Assembly: GCA_024404095.1 (NCBI GenBank)
Contig: JAKSQO010000002.1
Span: 1-64,000 of the forward strand
Length of the DNA stretch: 64,000 nt
Direction of reading: 5' to 3'
Source of the DNA: Clostridia bacterium
GTDB taxonomy: Bacteria > Bacillota > Clostridia > Oscillospirales > Acutalibacteraceae
The notes beneath the pieces are model-generated. The model saw only the letters and a program-made list of their open reading frames with translations, was not told where the DNA came from and searched no databases. The position numbers and the translations under genes are program-made. Below are positions 1 to 8,677 of the stretch, piece by piece; the stretch's first letter is position 1; every line of letters starts with the position of its first letter.

Positions 1-77
1 TATTTTATCAGCTTTTCTTGGACTTTTGTAGGTACCTCTGATTTGGCGGTTACGGCTTTGGGGTTATTCAGTGGATA

Positions 78-335
78 TTAATTAAGTGCAATTCTTAATT
101 CAGCTACGCGATTTGTAAGAATTGCTAATCTCTCACCGATATGCATATCAGAAGCTTCGTACTCTTGGATGTTTTCGTGGGCGTCCCTAAATCCTCGTGA
201 AAAATGATTTATCATAAATTTGTCCTTTCCGTCTGCTAAAATGCAGGCTGCGTATTTGTCGTAGCTCGCCAGCGGTATTAAAAGTTTCGACTGAAATTTA
301 ACTTTCGATGTGAATATTTCATATAAAAGTCTCAT
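78..335 (-). CDS. Small hypothetical protein (85 aa), possibly truncated by a stop codon
   Basis: I do not recognise this protein. It is mixed hydrophilic, has no signal peptide or membrane segment, and ends in a helical-looking stretch around residues 65-85. No convincing Shine-Dalgarno precedes the ATG. Directly after its TAA the same frame stays open to the window edge for about 25 codons with protein-like composition (begins YPLNNPKAV), so the gene may once have been longer. It lies 33 nt downstream of the 61-residue ORF on the same strand, so the two could share a transcript. Coding status is uncertain. Confidence 0.4.
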   Translation of the reverse strand: MRLLYEIFTSKVKFQSKLLIPLASYDKYAACILADGKDKFMINHFSRGFRDAHENIQEYEASDMHIGERLAILTNRVAELRIALN

Positions 336-368
336 TTTGACTCAATAATAAAAATTTTTTGAAAAAAT

Positions 369-554
369 TTATTTTTCTTCTCTTTTTATAAAGTAGTAGA
401 CCCGATGATACTCTGTACCTTTAAAATCCGGAATGTGAACAGCAACACCTACTCCATAATGACCGCTATATGGAACAGCGTAACCACCGGTTGAGCGTTT
501 AACATATCCGCGCATGAATGCAGAATGATGTAGTTTATATGCTTTGTCTGCCAT
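369..554 (-). CDS. Small hypothetical protein (61 aa)
   Basis: This short basic protein is rich in Gly, Tyr and His, with a beta-strand-like pattern ending in RVYYFIKREEK. The layout (MRGYVxRxxGG ... GxYGVG ... YHxVYYFIK) reminds me of small uncharacterised proteins of gut Clostridia, but I cannot name a family. There is no clear ribosome binding site before the ATG. It sits directly upstream of the 85-residue ORF. No function is proposed. Confidence 0.45.
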   Translation of the reverse strand: MADKAYKLHHSAFMRGYVKRSTGGYAVPYSGHYGVGVAVHIPDFKGTEYHRVYYFIKREEK

Positions 555-1012
555 GTATTGATTTAATAAATCAGTTGATATACATAGGTTTTAAGAGAAA
601 AAGCGGCTTTAATAAATTCCGAAAAAATAAGCTTTAAATTCATTTTTCGGGATTTACTATATAGTTGCAAAAACAGATTATCCTGTTTTTGCAGAATATA
701 ATTATCGTCAATCAATTTAAAAATGGGATATAAAAAGGAAGAAATTTAAAAAGAAAAAAGATAATTTAAAAAGGAAATCCTATGTTTTTATTTCGTTTTT
801 TATTAAGGGCTTTATTTAAAAAAGCCCGTTGTTTCAAGGTTTTTCGCTTAGTATTTAATTAAAATAGGTTATAAAAAAAGATAAGACCTTGTGCTTTAAT
901 ACACAAGGTCTTAAAAAGTTTTCTGTTTTATTTCCTGATTTAACATACGATAATCTGATTCGCACTTTTTTGTTATTCTCAGGATATTTTAGTTTTGCTT
1001 AAATAATTTCAA
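555..1012. other. AT-rich intergenic stretch with several hairpins
   Basis: No plausible gene is visible in these 458 bases. Four inverted repeats are: 619-626 with 643-650 (CCGAAAAA arms), 666-676 with 683-693 (perfect 11-bp arms TGCAAAAACAG), 807-813 with 821-827 (GGGCTTT arms), and 883-893 with 902-912 (11-bp arms, annotated as the guaA terminator). The first three are unexplained; they could be terminators, a small RNA or remnants of a mobile element. Confidence 0.5.
870..913 (-). terminator. Intrinsic terminator downstream of guaA
   Basis: Read on the minus strand, perfect 11-bp arms (AAGACCTTGTG at 883-893 with its complement at 902-912) and an 8-nt loop are followed by a run of T residues (870-880). 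It lies about 100 nt after the guaA stop and is the first good terminator on that strand. Confidence 0.75.
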
Positions 1013-1996
1013 TTATTCCCACTCGATTGTGCTGATGGGTTTCTCAGACATATCAAAGAGGACACGGTTTACACCGGGAACTTCCTTAATGATTCTGTCA
1101 CGAATTTTGAAGAGAAGTGACATTGAAAGCTCGGGAACTGTAACAACGATTGCGTCTGTTGTGTTGACTGCACGAATAACAACTGCCCAACCCATATAAC
1201 GCTGACCGTCCTTGATTCCTGTTGACTTGATGTCGGGGATAGCTGTGAAATACTGCCATACAACGCCCTCAAGACCGGCCTTTGCAAACTCCTCGCGAAG
1301 AATTGCATCAGACTCTCTTACTGCCTCAAGACGATCTCTTGTGATTGCACCGATGCAGCGAACGCCAAGACCCGGACCGGGGAACGGCTGACGGTAAACC
1401 ATATTATCGGGAAGTCCAAGCTCTTTACCTACAACACGAACCTCGTCCTTGTAGAGAAGCTTAACGGGCTCAACAAGACCCTCGAAGTGGATATCCTCGG
1501 GAAGACCGCCGACATTGTGATGAGCCTTAACTCCGTCTGACTCAAGAATGTCGGGATAAATTGTACCCTGTGCAAGGAATGCAACATCTGTAAGCTTGCG
1601 TGCTTCCTCCTCGAATACACGGATGAATTCTTCACCTATAATTTTTCTCTTCTTCTCGGGTTCATCTACGCCTGCGAGCTTGTCCAGAAAACGGTCAACT
1701 GCGTCAACATAAATAAGGTTTGCATTCATCTGGTTGCGGAAAACTTCGATAACCTGCTCGGGCTCACCCTTACGGAGAAGACCGTGGTTAACGTGAACAC
1801 ATACAAGCTGCTGACCGATAGCCTTGATAAGGAGCGCAGCAACTACCGAAGAATCGACACCGCCTGAAAGAGCAAGAAGAACCTTCTTGTCGCCAACCTG
1901 TGCCTTGATTTCCTTGATTTGTTCGTCAATGAAAGCCTTGGCAAGTTCGGGTGTAGTGATTCTTGCCATAGATTCGGGACGTACTATTTTTTCCAT
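1013..1996 (-). CDS. guaA: GMP synthase, ATP pyrophosphatase subunit without amidotransferase domain
   Basis: It converts XMP to GMP in purine synthesis. The PP-loop motif SGGVDSS lies near residues 45-51, followed by the ATP-PPase domain and the C-terminal GMP synthase dimerisation domain with the family ending TIEWE. At 327 aa it lacks the roughly 190-residue N-terminal class I glutamine amidotransferase domain present in most bacterial GuaA (about 510-525 aa). The ATG has a GGAGGG ribosome site and the upstream 87 nt hold no coding extension, so this is not a mis-called start. This resembles the archaeal two-subunit arrangement. Either a separate amidotransferase is encoded outside the window or the enzyme uses ammonia. 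DUF554 lies just upstream on the same strand. Confidence 0.93.
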   Translation of the reverse strand: MEKIVRPESMARITTPELAKAFIDEQIKEIKAQVGDKKVLLALSGGVDSSVVAALLIKAIGQQLVCVHVNHGLLRKGEPEQVIEVFRNQMNANLIYVDAVDRFLDKLAGVDEPEKKRKIIGEEFIRVFEEEARKLTDVAFLAQGTIYPDILESDGVKAHHNVGGLPEDIHFEGLVEPVKLLYKDEVRVVGKELGLPDNMVYRQPFPGPGLGVRCIGAITRDRLEAVRESDAILREEFAKAGLEGVVWQYFTAIPDIKSTGIKDGQRYMGWAVVIRAVNTTDAIVVTVPELSMSLLFKIRDRIIKEVPGVNRVLFDMSEKPISTIEWE

Positions 1997-2083
1997 TTAA
2001 AACCCTCCATGAGTTTATTTTGCATTACAATTATACATTATTTGTAAAAAAATTTCAATCTGTAACGGACAAAAACTTGTTTA

Positions 2084-2809
2084 TCAGAGGTTTATCGGCA
2101 AAAAAGCCGTAATAACAGCAAAAATAATAGCTGGTAGGAAGTTTGCAACTCTGATTTTTTTACCCCATACAAGATTTATTCCGACACAGAAAATCAGAAT
2201 TGAGCCGATGAGAGAAAGATTTGCAAGTGCTGCATCAGTCATCAGAGGTTTGATAAGCCCTGCAAGTGCGGTGATTGCTCCTTGAAAAATGCCTACGGGA
2301 ATTGCAGAGAAAATACAACCCTTGCCGAGCGAGCAGGTCATAACCATTACAATGATAAGGTCAAGGACGGCTTTGGTTGCAAGAGTGGTGTAATCGCCGA
2401 AAATTCCGTCCTGAATTGAGCCGACAACAGCCATTGCTCCAATGCAGACTGTCAGCGAAGCGGTTACAAAGCCGTCAACAAAGCTTTTGTCTTTGGCATT
2501 GCCTGTTTTAATTTTGAGCCATTCACCGAATCGTTCAAAGCCGCCCTCAATGTTAATAAGTTCACCGACAAATGCACCGAGAATTATGCAGGCTACAACA
2601 AGCATCGATCGGCCGCAGACAACATCAGAATCCTTTATGGAAAGCATACCGTCCATTACACCTGCAATGGCAATAAAAAGAACGGCGATACCGCTTGCTT
2701 TTCCGAGTGTATCCTGAAGCTTTTCATTCATCAGCTTACCGGCAAACATTCCGACTGCACCGCCGACAACAATGCCTGAAACATTTATTATCGTTCCTAA
2801 TCCTATCAT
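2084..2809 (-). CDS. DUF554 family integral membrane protein
   Basis: This 241-residue protein has about seven hydrophobic segments and matches the DUF554 (YdfK-type) pattern: an opening MIGLGTIINVSGIVVGG, a conserved central FVDGFVTASLTVCIGAMAVV and a C-terminal hydrophobic helix. The family is probably a transporter or channel, but its substrate is unknown. A clear GGAGG ribosome site sits before the ATG. It is followed 87 nt later by guaA, so co-transcription with guaA is possible. Confidence 0.85.
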   Translation of the reverse strand: MIGLGTIINVSGIVVGGAVGMFAGKLMNEKLQDTLGKASGIAVLFIAIAGVMDGMLSIKDSDVVCGRSMLVVACIILGAFVGELINIEGGFERFGEWLKIKTGNAKDKSFVDGFVTASLTVCIGAMAVVGSIQDGIFGDYTTLATKAVLDLIIVMVMTCSLGKGCIFSAIPVGIFQGAITALAGLIKPLMTDAALANLSLIGSILIFCVGINLVWGKKIRVANFLPAIIFAVITAFLPINL

Positions 2810-2865
2810 TTTATTATCCTCCCGTGTCTGTGGGTAATTGTGACGTATTTTTCCGTCAATGAATG

Positions 2866-2888
2866 AACGCCCGATTTTGTCGGGCGTT
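2866..2888 (-). terminator. Hairpin after the gltX-glnS operon
   Basis: Perfect 9-bp arms (AACGCCCGA and complement) with a 5-nt loop lie just after the stop of the small membrane protein gene on the minus strand. The T tract is weak, so this may be a weak terminator or processing hairpin separating this operon from the DUF554 gene. Confidence 0.55.
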
Positions 2889-2898
2889 TATGTTATAT

Positions 2899-3624
2899 TT
2901 ATTTTGAGTGTCTTGCAGTTTTCTGAATAGCTTTTTTCTTTCTTTCACTCTCGGGAAGTGTGATGAAATATGCAAAAGTCCAGATGAGGATGATGAAGAA
3001 AATTACACCAACGGTGAAAAATGCGTTACCGAGCTGAAGAATATCGACAAGCACGGCATCCTTAAAGGCGAGAGCTCCGAGAGAGCCTAAGCCACCGGCA
3101 GCATCAGGGTCAACGCCGCCGAAAATCTCCATAATAACTGTACCCATATCAATTTTACCGCTTATGAACGGTGCGGCAAATTTATTGAAGCAGGTCATCG
3201 AGACAAAAAGGCTGAGGATTCCGCCTGCGCTGAGACCCATTACCGTTTTATGTGACTGTGCAAAGAGCGCACAACCCATAATAATCAGCGCAATAATAAG
3301 CGCCGCACCGATGAATCCCATTGAAGCGAACAGCCAGTTTTTTGTGATGAGAACTTCCTCCGGAAGGTCGATGATTGCATATCTTCTTTCGCCGAATGAA
3401 AGTGTACCGTCTTTCCAGTATTCAAAAAGCTCTTTTGCGGAGACAGTAAATTCCATTTTGCTGTTGACTGAAGTGCCCGAGTTCTTGCCGAAAATCGACA
3501 GGAGCTTGTAGACATATGAGTCGGGCGAAATAGAAATAACGATACGAAAAAGAACACGGAGAATTATCGCAGGAAAAACTGCAAATGCAAGCAGAAAAGT
3601 AACTATTCTGTTAAGAATTTTCAT
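2899..3624 (-). CDS. Hypothetical membrane protein, third gene of the gltX-glnS operon
   Basis: I do not recognise a family. The 241-residue protein has an N-terminal hydrophobic segment (residues 5-30), a soluble stretch, then three or four further membrane helices and a basic C-terminus. I chose the ATG at 3624 (MKILNR) because an AAGGAG site lies 8-9 nt upstream; an in-frame TTG further upstream would overlap glnS and has no ribosome site. The start is 13 nt after the glnS stop, so it is very likely co-translated with glnS. A role in tRNA charging is not implied. Confidence 0.75.
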   Translation of the reverse strand: MKILNRIVTFLLAFAVFPAIILRVLFRIVISISPDSYVYKLLSIFGKNSGTSVNSKMEFTVSAKELFEYWKDGTLSFGERRYAIIDLPEEVLITKNWLFASMGFIGAALIIALIIMGCALFAQSHKTVMGLSAGGILSLFVSMTCFNKFAAPFISGKIDMGTVIMEIFGGVDPDAAGGLGSLGALAFKDAVLVDILQLGNAFFTVGVIFFIILIWTFAYFITLPESERKKKAIQKTARHSK

Positions 3625-3637
3625 ATAAATCAGCTCC

Positions 3638-5287
3638 TTATTTACCAAAGGAAGATTTCAGATCAACTGTGCGGTTGAAAACGAGCTTGCCGTCTGCGCT
3701 GTCCTTGTCAACGCAGAAGTAACCGTTGCGCATAAACTGGAAGGTGTCACCTGCTTTTGAATCGGCAAAAGCCTTTTCAAGCATACAATCCTCAATTACT
3801 GTGAGCGAATTGGGATTGAGGTCTTCCTCATAGTCATGCTCCTTGCCGGGATACTCGGCGCTGAACAATCTGTCATAAAGGCGTGCTTCACACTTTACAC
3901 AGTCATTGGCGTTAACCCAATGAATTGTGCCTTTAACCTTTCTGCCATCGGGGGAGTTGCCGCCCTTGCTCTCCGGGTCATAGGTACAATGAAGACAGGT
4001 TACATTACCGTTTTCGTCGGTATCAAAGCTGTTGCACTTTACAAAATATGCACTCTTAAAACGAACCTCGTTGCCGGGGAAAAGACGGAAATACTTCTTG
4101 ACAGGCTCAGCCATAAAGTCATCCTGCTCAACATAAAGCTCACGTGAGAAAGTAACCTTGCGTGTGCCCATTTCGGGATGATCGGGATGAAGCTCGACTT
4201 CAAATTCCTCGTTCTGTACCTCGGGATAGTTCTCAATAATAACCTTGAGCGGCTTGAGAACAGCCATTGCACGGGGAGCATTAAGGTTGAGATTATCTCT
4301 TACGCAGGCCTCGATAAGACCGTAGTCAACCATGCTGTCTGCCTTTGAAACACCAATTCTGTTTATGAAATCTCTGACAGCGGCGGCAGGATATCCTCTG
4401 CGGCGCATACCGCAAAGTGTAATCATTCTTGGGTCATCCCAGCCTGAGACAATGCCCTTGTTTACCATTTCAAGAAGCTTTCTCTTACTTGTTACACAGT
4501 AGTTAATGTTGAGACGTGCAAACTCAATCTGACGCGGAGGCTCATCGAATCCGATCTGCTCAACAACCCAGTTGTAAAGCGGACGGTGATTCTCGAATTC
4601 AAGGGAGCAGAGAGAGTATGTTACACGCTCCTTTGCATCGGAAAGAGGATGAGCGAAGTCATACATAGGATAAACGCACCATTTATCACCTGTCTGATGA
4701 TGTGAAACGTGAGAAATTCGATAGATAACGGGGTCGCGCATATTAAGGTTGGGCGAAGCCATATCAATCTTTGCACGGAGAACCTTTTCGCCGTTTGCAA
4801 ACTCGCCGTCTGTCATACGCTTGAACAGGTCGAGATTTTCCTCAACCGAGCGGTTGCGGTATGGGCTTTCCTTACCGGGCTCTGTAAGTGTTCCGCGATA
4901 TTCACGGATTTCATCTGCGTTAAGGTCATCAACGTAAGCCTTGCCGTCACGGATGAGCTTCAAAGCGCACTCATAGATGAAATCAAAATAGCCTGATGCA
5001 TAGAAAACATTTTCCCAGTTAAAGCCGAGCCACTTGATATCTTCCTTGATAGCGTCAATGTATTCAACGTCTTCGCGTGAAGGGTTTGTATCGTCAAGTC
5101 GGAGATTGCAGATGCCGTTGTATTTTTCAGCTGTGCTGAAGTCAATGCACAGAGCCTTTGCGTGTCCGATGTGAAGATATCCGTTCGGCTCAGGCGGAAA
5201 ACGTGTCTGAACACGGGTCTTGACACCTGCTGCAAGGTCTTCGTCTATAAAATCGTGTATAAAATTGGAAATTCTTTCTTCTTCCAT
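3638..5287 (-). CDS. glnS: Glutaminyl-tRNA synthetase
   Basis: This class I aminoacyl-tRNA synthetase attaches glutamine to tRNA-Gln in the cytoplasm. The 549-residue protein carries [15 protein letters not shown] (HIGH motif, residue about 32-46), the KMSKS-equivalent VTSKRKLL (about 270) and the C-terminal anticodon-binding beta barrels, matching the usual 550-aa length. GGAGG precedes its ATG. It starts 15 nt after gltX, so the two glutamate/glutamine-charging enzymes are made from one message. Having GlnRS means the cell need not rely on GatCAB transamidation for Gln-tRNA. Confidence 0.96.
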   Translation of the reverse strand: MEEERISNFIHDFIDEDLAAGVKTRVQTRFPPEPNGYLHIGHAKALCIDFSTAEKYNGICNLRLDDTNPSREDVEYIDAIKEDIKWLGFNWENVFYASGYFDFIYECALKLIRDGKAYVDDLNADEIREYRGTLTEPGKESPYRNRSVEENLDLFKRMTDGEFANGEKVLRAKIDMASPNLNMRDPVIYRISHVSHHQTGDKWCVYPMYDFAHPLSDAKERVTYSLCSLEFENHRPLYNWVVEQIGFDEPPRQIEFARLNINYCVTSKRKLLEMVNKGIVSGWDDPRMITLCGMRRRGYPAAAVRDFINRIGVSKADSMVDYGLIEACVRDNLNLNAPRAMAVLKPLKVIIENYPEVQNEEFEVELHPDHPEMGTRKVTFSRELYVEQDDFMAEPVKKYFRLFPGNEVRFKSAYFVKCNSFDTDENGNVTCLHCTYDPESKGGNSPDGRKVKGTIHWVNANDCVKCEARLYDRLFSAEYPGKEHDYEEDLNPNSLTVIEDCMLEKAFADSKAGDTFQFMRNGYFCVDKDSADGKLVFNRTVDLKSSFGK

Positions 5288-5302
5288 TTCAGGGCCTCCA
5301 TA

Positions 5303-6967
5303 TTATTTATTATATTCATCAAGTGCATTGTTAAGTCTTGCCTTTACCTCATCATTGCCGAGAAGGGCAATGATTGAGCAGAGGTCAGGGGTATTGCGGC
5401 GAGATGTTATGGCAATACGGATAACTGTTGAAACGTCGCCGACGTGACCCTTGAATGCATCGGGATTTTTCTTGTATTCCTTGACATTCGGAGTGAAGCC
5501 GAGAGGTTCGCAAAGCTCCTTGATTTTGCCGAACCATGTGTCCTTGTCATCGTTTGCATCAAAGACCTTGAGGTAAGCCTCAAGAATTGCTGCTGCGTCT
5601 TCCTTTGAAATGTTTTCGGGAAGAGTAAAATCGGGTGTATAGATGTCGTTGAAGAAATAAGAAACGTAGTCCTTGATTTCATCCCACTTTGCAATGTCCT
5701 TACGGGGCTTCGCAGTACCGCGGTCAATTGAGAAAATGCCCTTGGCGAATGCTTCATCCGCAGTAAGAAGCTTGTAAAGCTCTTCATCATAGCTCTTTGC
5801 CCATGTTGTTGCCTTTTCATACACAGCGTCGGCTGTCATAAGAGAGATAACGTTTTTGCTGACGTCGTTGAGTTTGTTGAGGTCAAAGAGTGCGCCGCTT
5901 GCACTCATTTTCTTAAGATTAAAGGGGAATGCGCTCTGGTCAGCATCCTTGTTAGCCTTTCTCCAGTCCTCAAAGTTTGAGTTGGCGATAGTCAGAAGAT
6001 ACTCAATAACGCTTTCCTTCGGGTAGCCGCTCTGAGTGTAGAAAGAAACCGAAGCTTCGGGGTCCTTTCGCTTTGAAAGCTTTCTCTTTCCGCCGTTATC
6101 TTCTTTCATAATCGGAGAGATGTGAGCGTACTTGGGAACCTTATATCCGCAAGCCTTGAAAAGCTGAATGTGAAGCGGAACGGAGGAAATCCATTCGTCA
6201 CCGCGGACAACGTGCGTTGTTCTCATGAAATGGTCATCAACTGCGTGAGCAAAGTGATATGTAGGAATTCCGTCAGTTTTAAGAAGAACAACATCCTGAA
6301 TGTTTTCGGGCATTTCAATCTTGCCCTTGATAAGGTCATCAAACTTTATTCTGTTTTCGGGTTTGCCCTCTGAACGCAGACGGAGCGTGTATGGAAGACC
6401 TGCTTCAATTTTTGTTTTCTGCTCGTCAAAGCTGAGGTTACGGCACTTTGCCCACTCACCGAAATAGCCCTGAATATCGGTGCCTGCCTTTTCCTGCTCA
6501 GCGCGAAGCTCGTTGAGCTCTTCCTCAGAGCAGAAGCAGGGATATGCAAGACCGCGCTGAACAAGCGACTTTGCGATTGCCTGATAGATTTCTTTTCTGT
6601 GACTCTGCTGATAAGGTCCGTAGTTACCGCTTTCCTTATTGAAGCCCATAACGCCCTCGTCGGGAACAATGCCGAAATCAGCAAGACCTGTGATGATTGC
6701 CGAAACACCGTCCTCAATTTCACGTTTCTTGTCTGTGTCCTCAATACGAAGGAAGAAAACACCGTCATCGGTTGCCTTTGTGGTCAGGTTTGAAACCATT
6801 GAGGCAAAAAGTCCGCCGAGATGAAGGAAGCCTGTGGGGCTGGGAGCAAAACGTGAAACACGTGCGCCCTCTGAAAGTCCCCTTTCGGGATATATAGTCT
6901 CATAATCCTCGGGAGTTTTTGTTATTGTCGGAAACAGAAGCTCCGCAAGTTTTTCGTTTTCATTCAT
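5303..6967 (-). CDS. gltX: Glutamyl-tRNA synthetase
   Basis: This class I synthetase charges tRNA-Glu. It has the discriminating RFAPSPTGFLHLGG signature (residues about 40-53), KLSKRKD as KMSKS loop (about 300) and a long helical anticodon-binding C-terminus. At 554 aa it is longer than classical bacterial GltX (about 470-490) but fits the longer clostridial form. The start has a GGAG ribosome site. It is the first gene of the gltX-glnS-membrane protein operon; only a poor candidate promoter is visible in the 165-nt region upstream. No T-box features are apparent there. Confidence 0.95.
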   Translation of the reverse strand: MNENEKLAELLFPTITKTPEDYETIYPERGLSEGARVSRFAPSPTGFLHLGGLFASMVSNLTTKATDDGVFFLRIEDTDKKREIEDGVSAIITGLADFGIVPDEGVMGFNKESGNYGPYQQSHRKEIYQAIAKSLVQRGLAYPCFCSEEELNELRAEQEKAGTDIQGYFGEWAKCRNLSFDEQKTKIEAGLPYTLRLRSEGKPENRIKFDDLIKGKIEMPENIQDVVLLKTDGIPTYHFAHAVDDHFMRTTHVVRGDEWISSVPLHIQLFKACGYKVPKYAHISPIMKEDNGGKRKLSKRKDPEASVSFYTQSGYPKESVIEYLLTIANSNFEDWRKANKDADQSAFPFNLKKMSASGALFDLNKLNDVSKNVISLMTADAVYEKATTWAKSYDEELYKLLTADEAFAKGIFSIDRGTAKPRKDIAKWDEIKDYVSYFFNDIYTPDFTLPENISKEDAAAILEAYLKVFDANDDKDTWFGKIKELCEPLGFTPNVKEYKKNPDAFKGHVGDVSTVIRIAITSRRNTPDLCSIIALLGNDEVKARLNNALDEYNK

Positions 6968-7097
6968 TTTAATGTCTCCTTACAGGGCAGAAACAGCGTC
7001 TGCACTTAATCATAAATATACATTTTATATTATCGCAGAAAACAACGAAAGTATCAAGATGTAAATTGAACTTTTTTAAGAAATATCAAAAAATCAA

Positions 7098-7119
7098 AAG
7101 CTCCGCCGAAGCGGAGCTT
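7098..7119 (-). terminator. Terminator of the APC permease gene
   Basis: Perfect 9-bp stem (AAGCTCCGC arms at 7098-7106 and 7111-7119, 4-nt loop), followed on the minus strand by a T-rich run. It lies immediately after the permease stop codon and separates it from gltX. Confidence 0.75.
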
Positions 7120-7132
7120 GATGTATATTCAA

Positions 7133-8530
7133 TTATGCTTTGGTTTCGGTTTTTTCTTTACCGCGCAGGAAAGCACCGATAGTCATAATAACTGCGGCAA
7201 CAATGATGAAGCCGATATTCTTTGAACCGTGCTTTGTAATCGCAGCATAGATGAACAGACATGCACCTGCAAGTGAAAGAACAGGCATGATGAAACGCTT
7301 TAAGGGGTTAAGGCCCTTGCCTTTTGCCATAAGCATTACATAAATCGGAATGTAAAATGCGTAAACGCAGATAAGCGGAAGCTCTGTTGAGTCAAACAGG
7401 AAGTTTGCAGCGAAACCTGTTGCCGCAGCTGATGCATCTGAAAGGTTTGCCATGAAGAAATAGAAGAGCCATACTACATTGAAAACGAGTGCAATAATCG
7501 CTGCGTTTGAAGGCATATTTGTTGCCGGGTCAAGCTTTGAAAGGTACTTGGGTGCGGGACCCTGATTTCTTGCAGCAAGTGAGTAGAATCCACGGTCGCA
7601 GGCAAGTGTAAGTCCGTTAAGTGTACCGAGGCAGGAAACAGCAATAAATACTGTAAGAACAGTACCTGCAACCTGACCGAACATTGATTTGAATGCAAAG
7701 CCTGCACCTTCGTCAGAACCGAGAAGGTCAGCTGTGCTGATTGAACCTGAAATACCGAGATAATAAAGCATATAAACGGCAACAACAATTATTGTACCGA
7801 GAACAAGAGCTCTGGGAAGATTCTTCTTGGAATCCTTAAGCTCAGAGTTGATTGATGTTGCAATAACCCAGCCTTCATATGCGAAAACAGATGTGCATAC
7901 ACCGGGAAGAATCAGATTCCATGAAATACCGTGTCTTGCAACTGCTTCGCCGGCCTCGTTAACTACGGAATTCATGTTTGCCATAGTTACACCGTTTTTA
8001 AGACCGTAAATTGTACCTACAACAGCCATAAGAAGGAGCGGAATAAGCTTAATAAAGGTTGTGCTTACCTGGAATTTACCTGCAAGCTTTGAAGAAAGAG
8101 TGTTAAGTGCAAAGCTTGCTATAAGATATACGCCTGCAAGTGTCATTGTCTCGGCAGATGTGAGAGAGAAGCCGAAGAGCTGCATTGTGTATCTTGCTGA
8201 AAGCCATGCAAGAGCAGATGTCATTGCAGGATAATAAATTGTAACCATGAACCAGCCTACATAGTAAGCGTAGCCTTTGCCTACGAGAGCCTCAGAATAG
8301 TCAACAACACCGTTAACCTTTTCGTACTGTGTGCCCATAACCGCAAAGGTGTAAGCACTGATTACTGTTACTGCACCGCCGATAAGCCATGAAATAAGTG
8401 CTGTAGGAAGGTCGCCCTTTGTAATATTGAGCATTGCCTCCGCCTTGAAGAAAACACCTGAGCCGACAACAATGCCGACAACCATGCAAATCGCAGTAAC
8501 AAGACCATATTGACGCTTTAATTGTGCCAT
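7133..8530 (-). CDS. APC-family amino acid permease
   Basis: This 465-residue polytopic protein has about twelve membrane helices and begins with the APC superfamily signature in helix 1 (VVGIVVGSGVFFKAEAML, unwound GSG region). It most resembles LAT/SteT-type amino acid exchangers or antiporters; the substrate cannot be read from sequence. It is divergent from a LysR regulator whose promoter overlaps its own, which makes it the likely target of that regulator. A terminator hairpin follows directly. Confidence 0.88.
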   Translation of the reverse strand: MAQLKRQYGLVTAICMVVGIVVGSGVFFKAEAMLNITKGDLPTALISWLIGGAVTVISAYTFAVMGTQYEKVNGVVDYSEALVGKGYAYYVGWFMVTIYYPAMTSALAWLSARYTMQLFGFSLTSAETMTLAGVYLIASFALNTLSSKLAGKFQVSTTFIKLIPLLLMAVVGTIYGLKNGVTMANMNSVVNEAGEAVARHGISWNLILPGVCTSVFAYEGWVIATSINSELKDSKKNLPRALVLGTIIVVAVYMLYYLGISGSISTADLLGSDEGAGFAFKSMFGQVAGTVLTVFIAVSCLGTLNGLTLACDRGFYSLAARNQGPAPKYLSKLDPATNMPSNAAIIALVFNVVWLFYFFMANLSDASAAATGFAANFLFDSTELPLICVYAFYIPIYVMLMAKGKGLNPLKRFIMPVLSLAGACLFIYAAITKHGSKNIGFIIVAAVIMTIGAFLRGKEKTETKA

Positions 8531-8594
8531 ATTTTTTAATTCTTCCCTTCATTTTTCTGTGTATTTTTGCACAGAGTATTATATTTATAAAAAG

Positions 8595-8638
8595 ATTATA
8601 AAATAAATGTTGCAATTTGTAAAGCAAAATATTATAAT
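8595..8638. promoter_or_regulatory. Overlapping divergent promoters of the permease and lysR genes
   Basis: Plus strand: TTGCAA at 8610-8615, 17-nt spacer, TATAAT at 8633-8638 for the LysR gene. Minus strand: TTTACA (8618-8623), 17-nt spacer, TATAAT (8595-8600) for the permease. The two promoters interleave so that polymerase binding at one should affect the other. Confidence 0.72.
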
Positions 8639-8642
8639 GTAT

Positions 8643-8663
8643 ATATTACATTGTGTAATATAG
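8643..8663. promoter_or_regulatory. Perfect 9-bp inverted repeat, candidate LysR operator
   Basis: TATATTACA, 3-nt spacer, TGTAATATA: perfect 9-bp arms located at about +1 to +20 of the lysR promoter and upstream of the permease promoter. LysR proteins typically bind A/T-rich dyads in such divergent regions, so this is the best operator candidate for autoregulation and permease control. Confidence 0.65.
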
Positions 8664-8677
8664 GTGGGCGATATGTA

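Noticed and set aside
1997-2083. Purine riboswitch before guaA
   Set aside because: The 87-nt region has no riboswitch core; it only holds an A/T-rich stretch and a ribosome site.
3622-3648. TTG start for the membrane protein overlapping glnS
   Set aside because: No ribosome site there, whereas the ATG at 3624 has one.
6968-7080. T-box leader before gltX
   Set aside because: A small hairpin is present but no T-box conserved sequence or terminator pair is visible.
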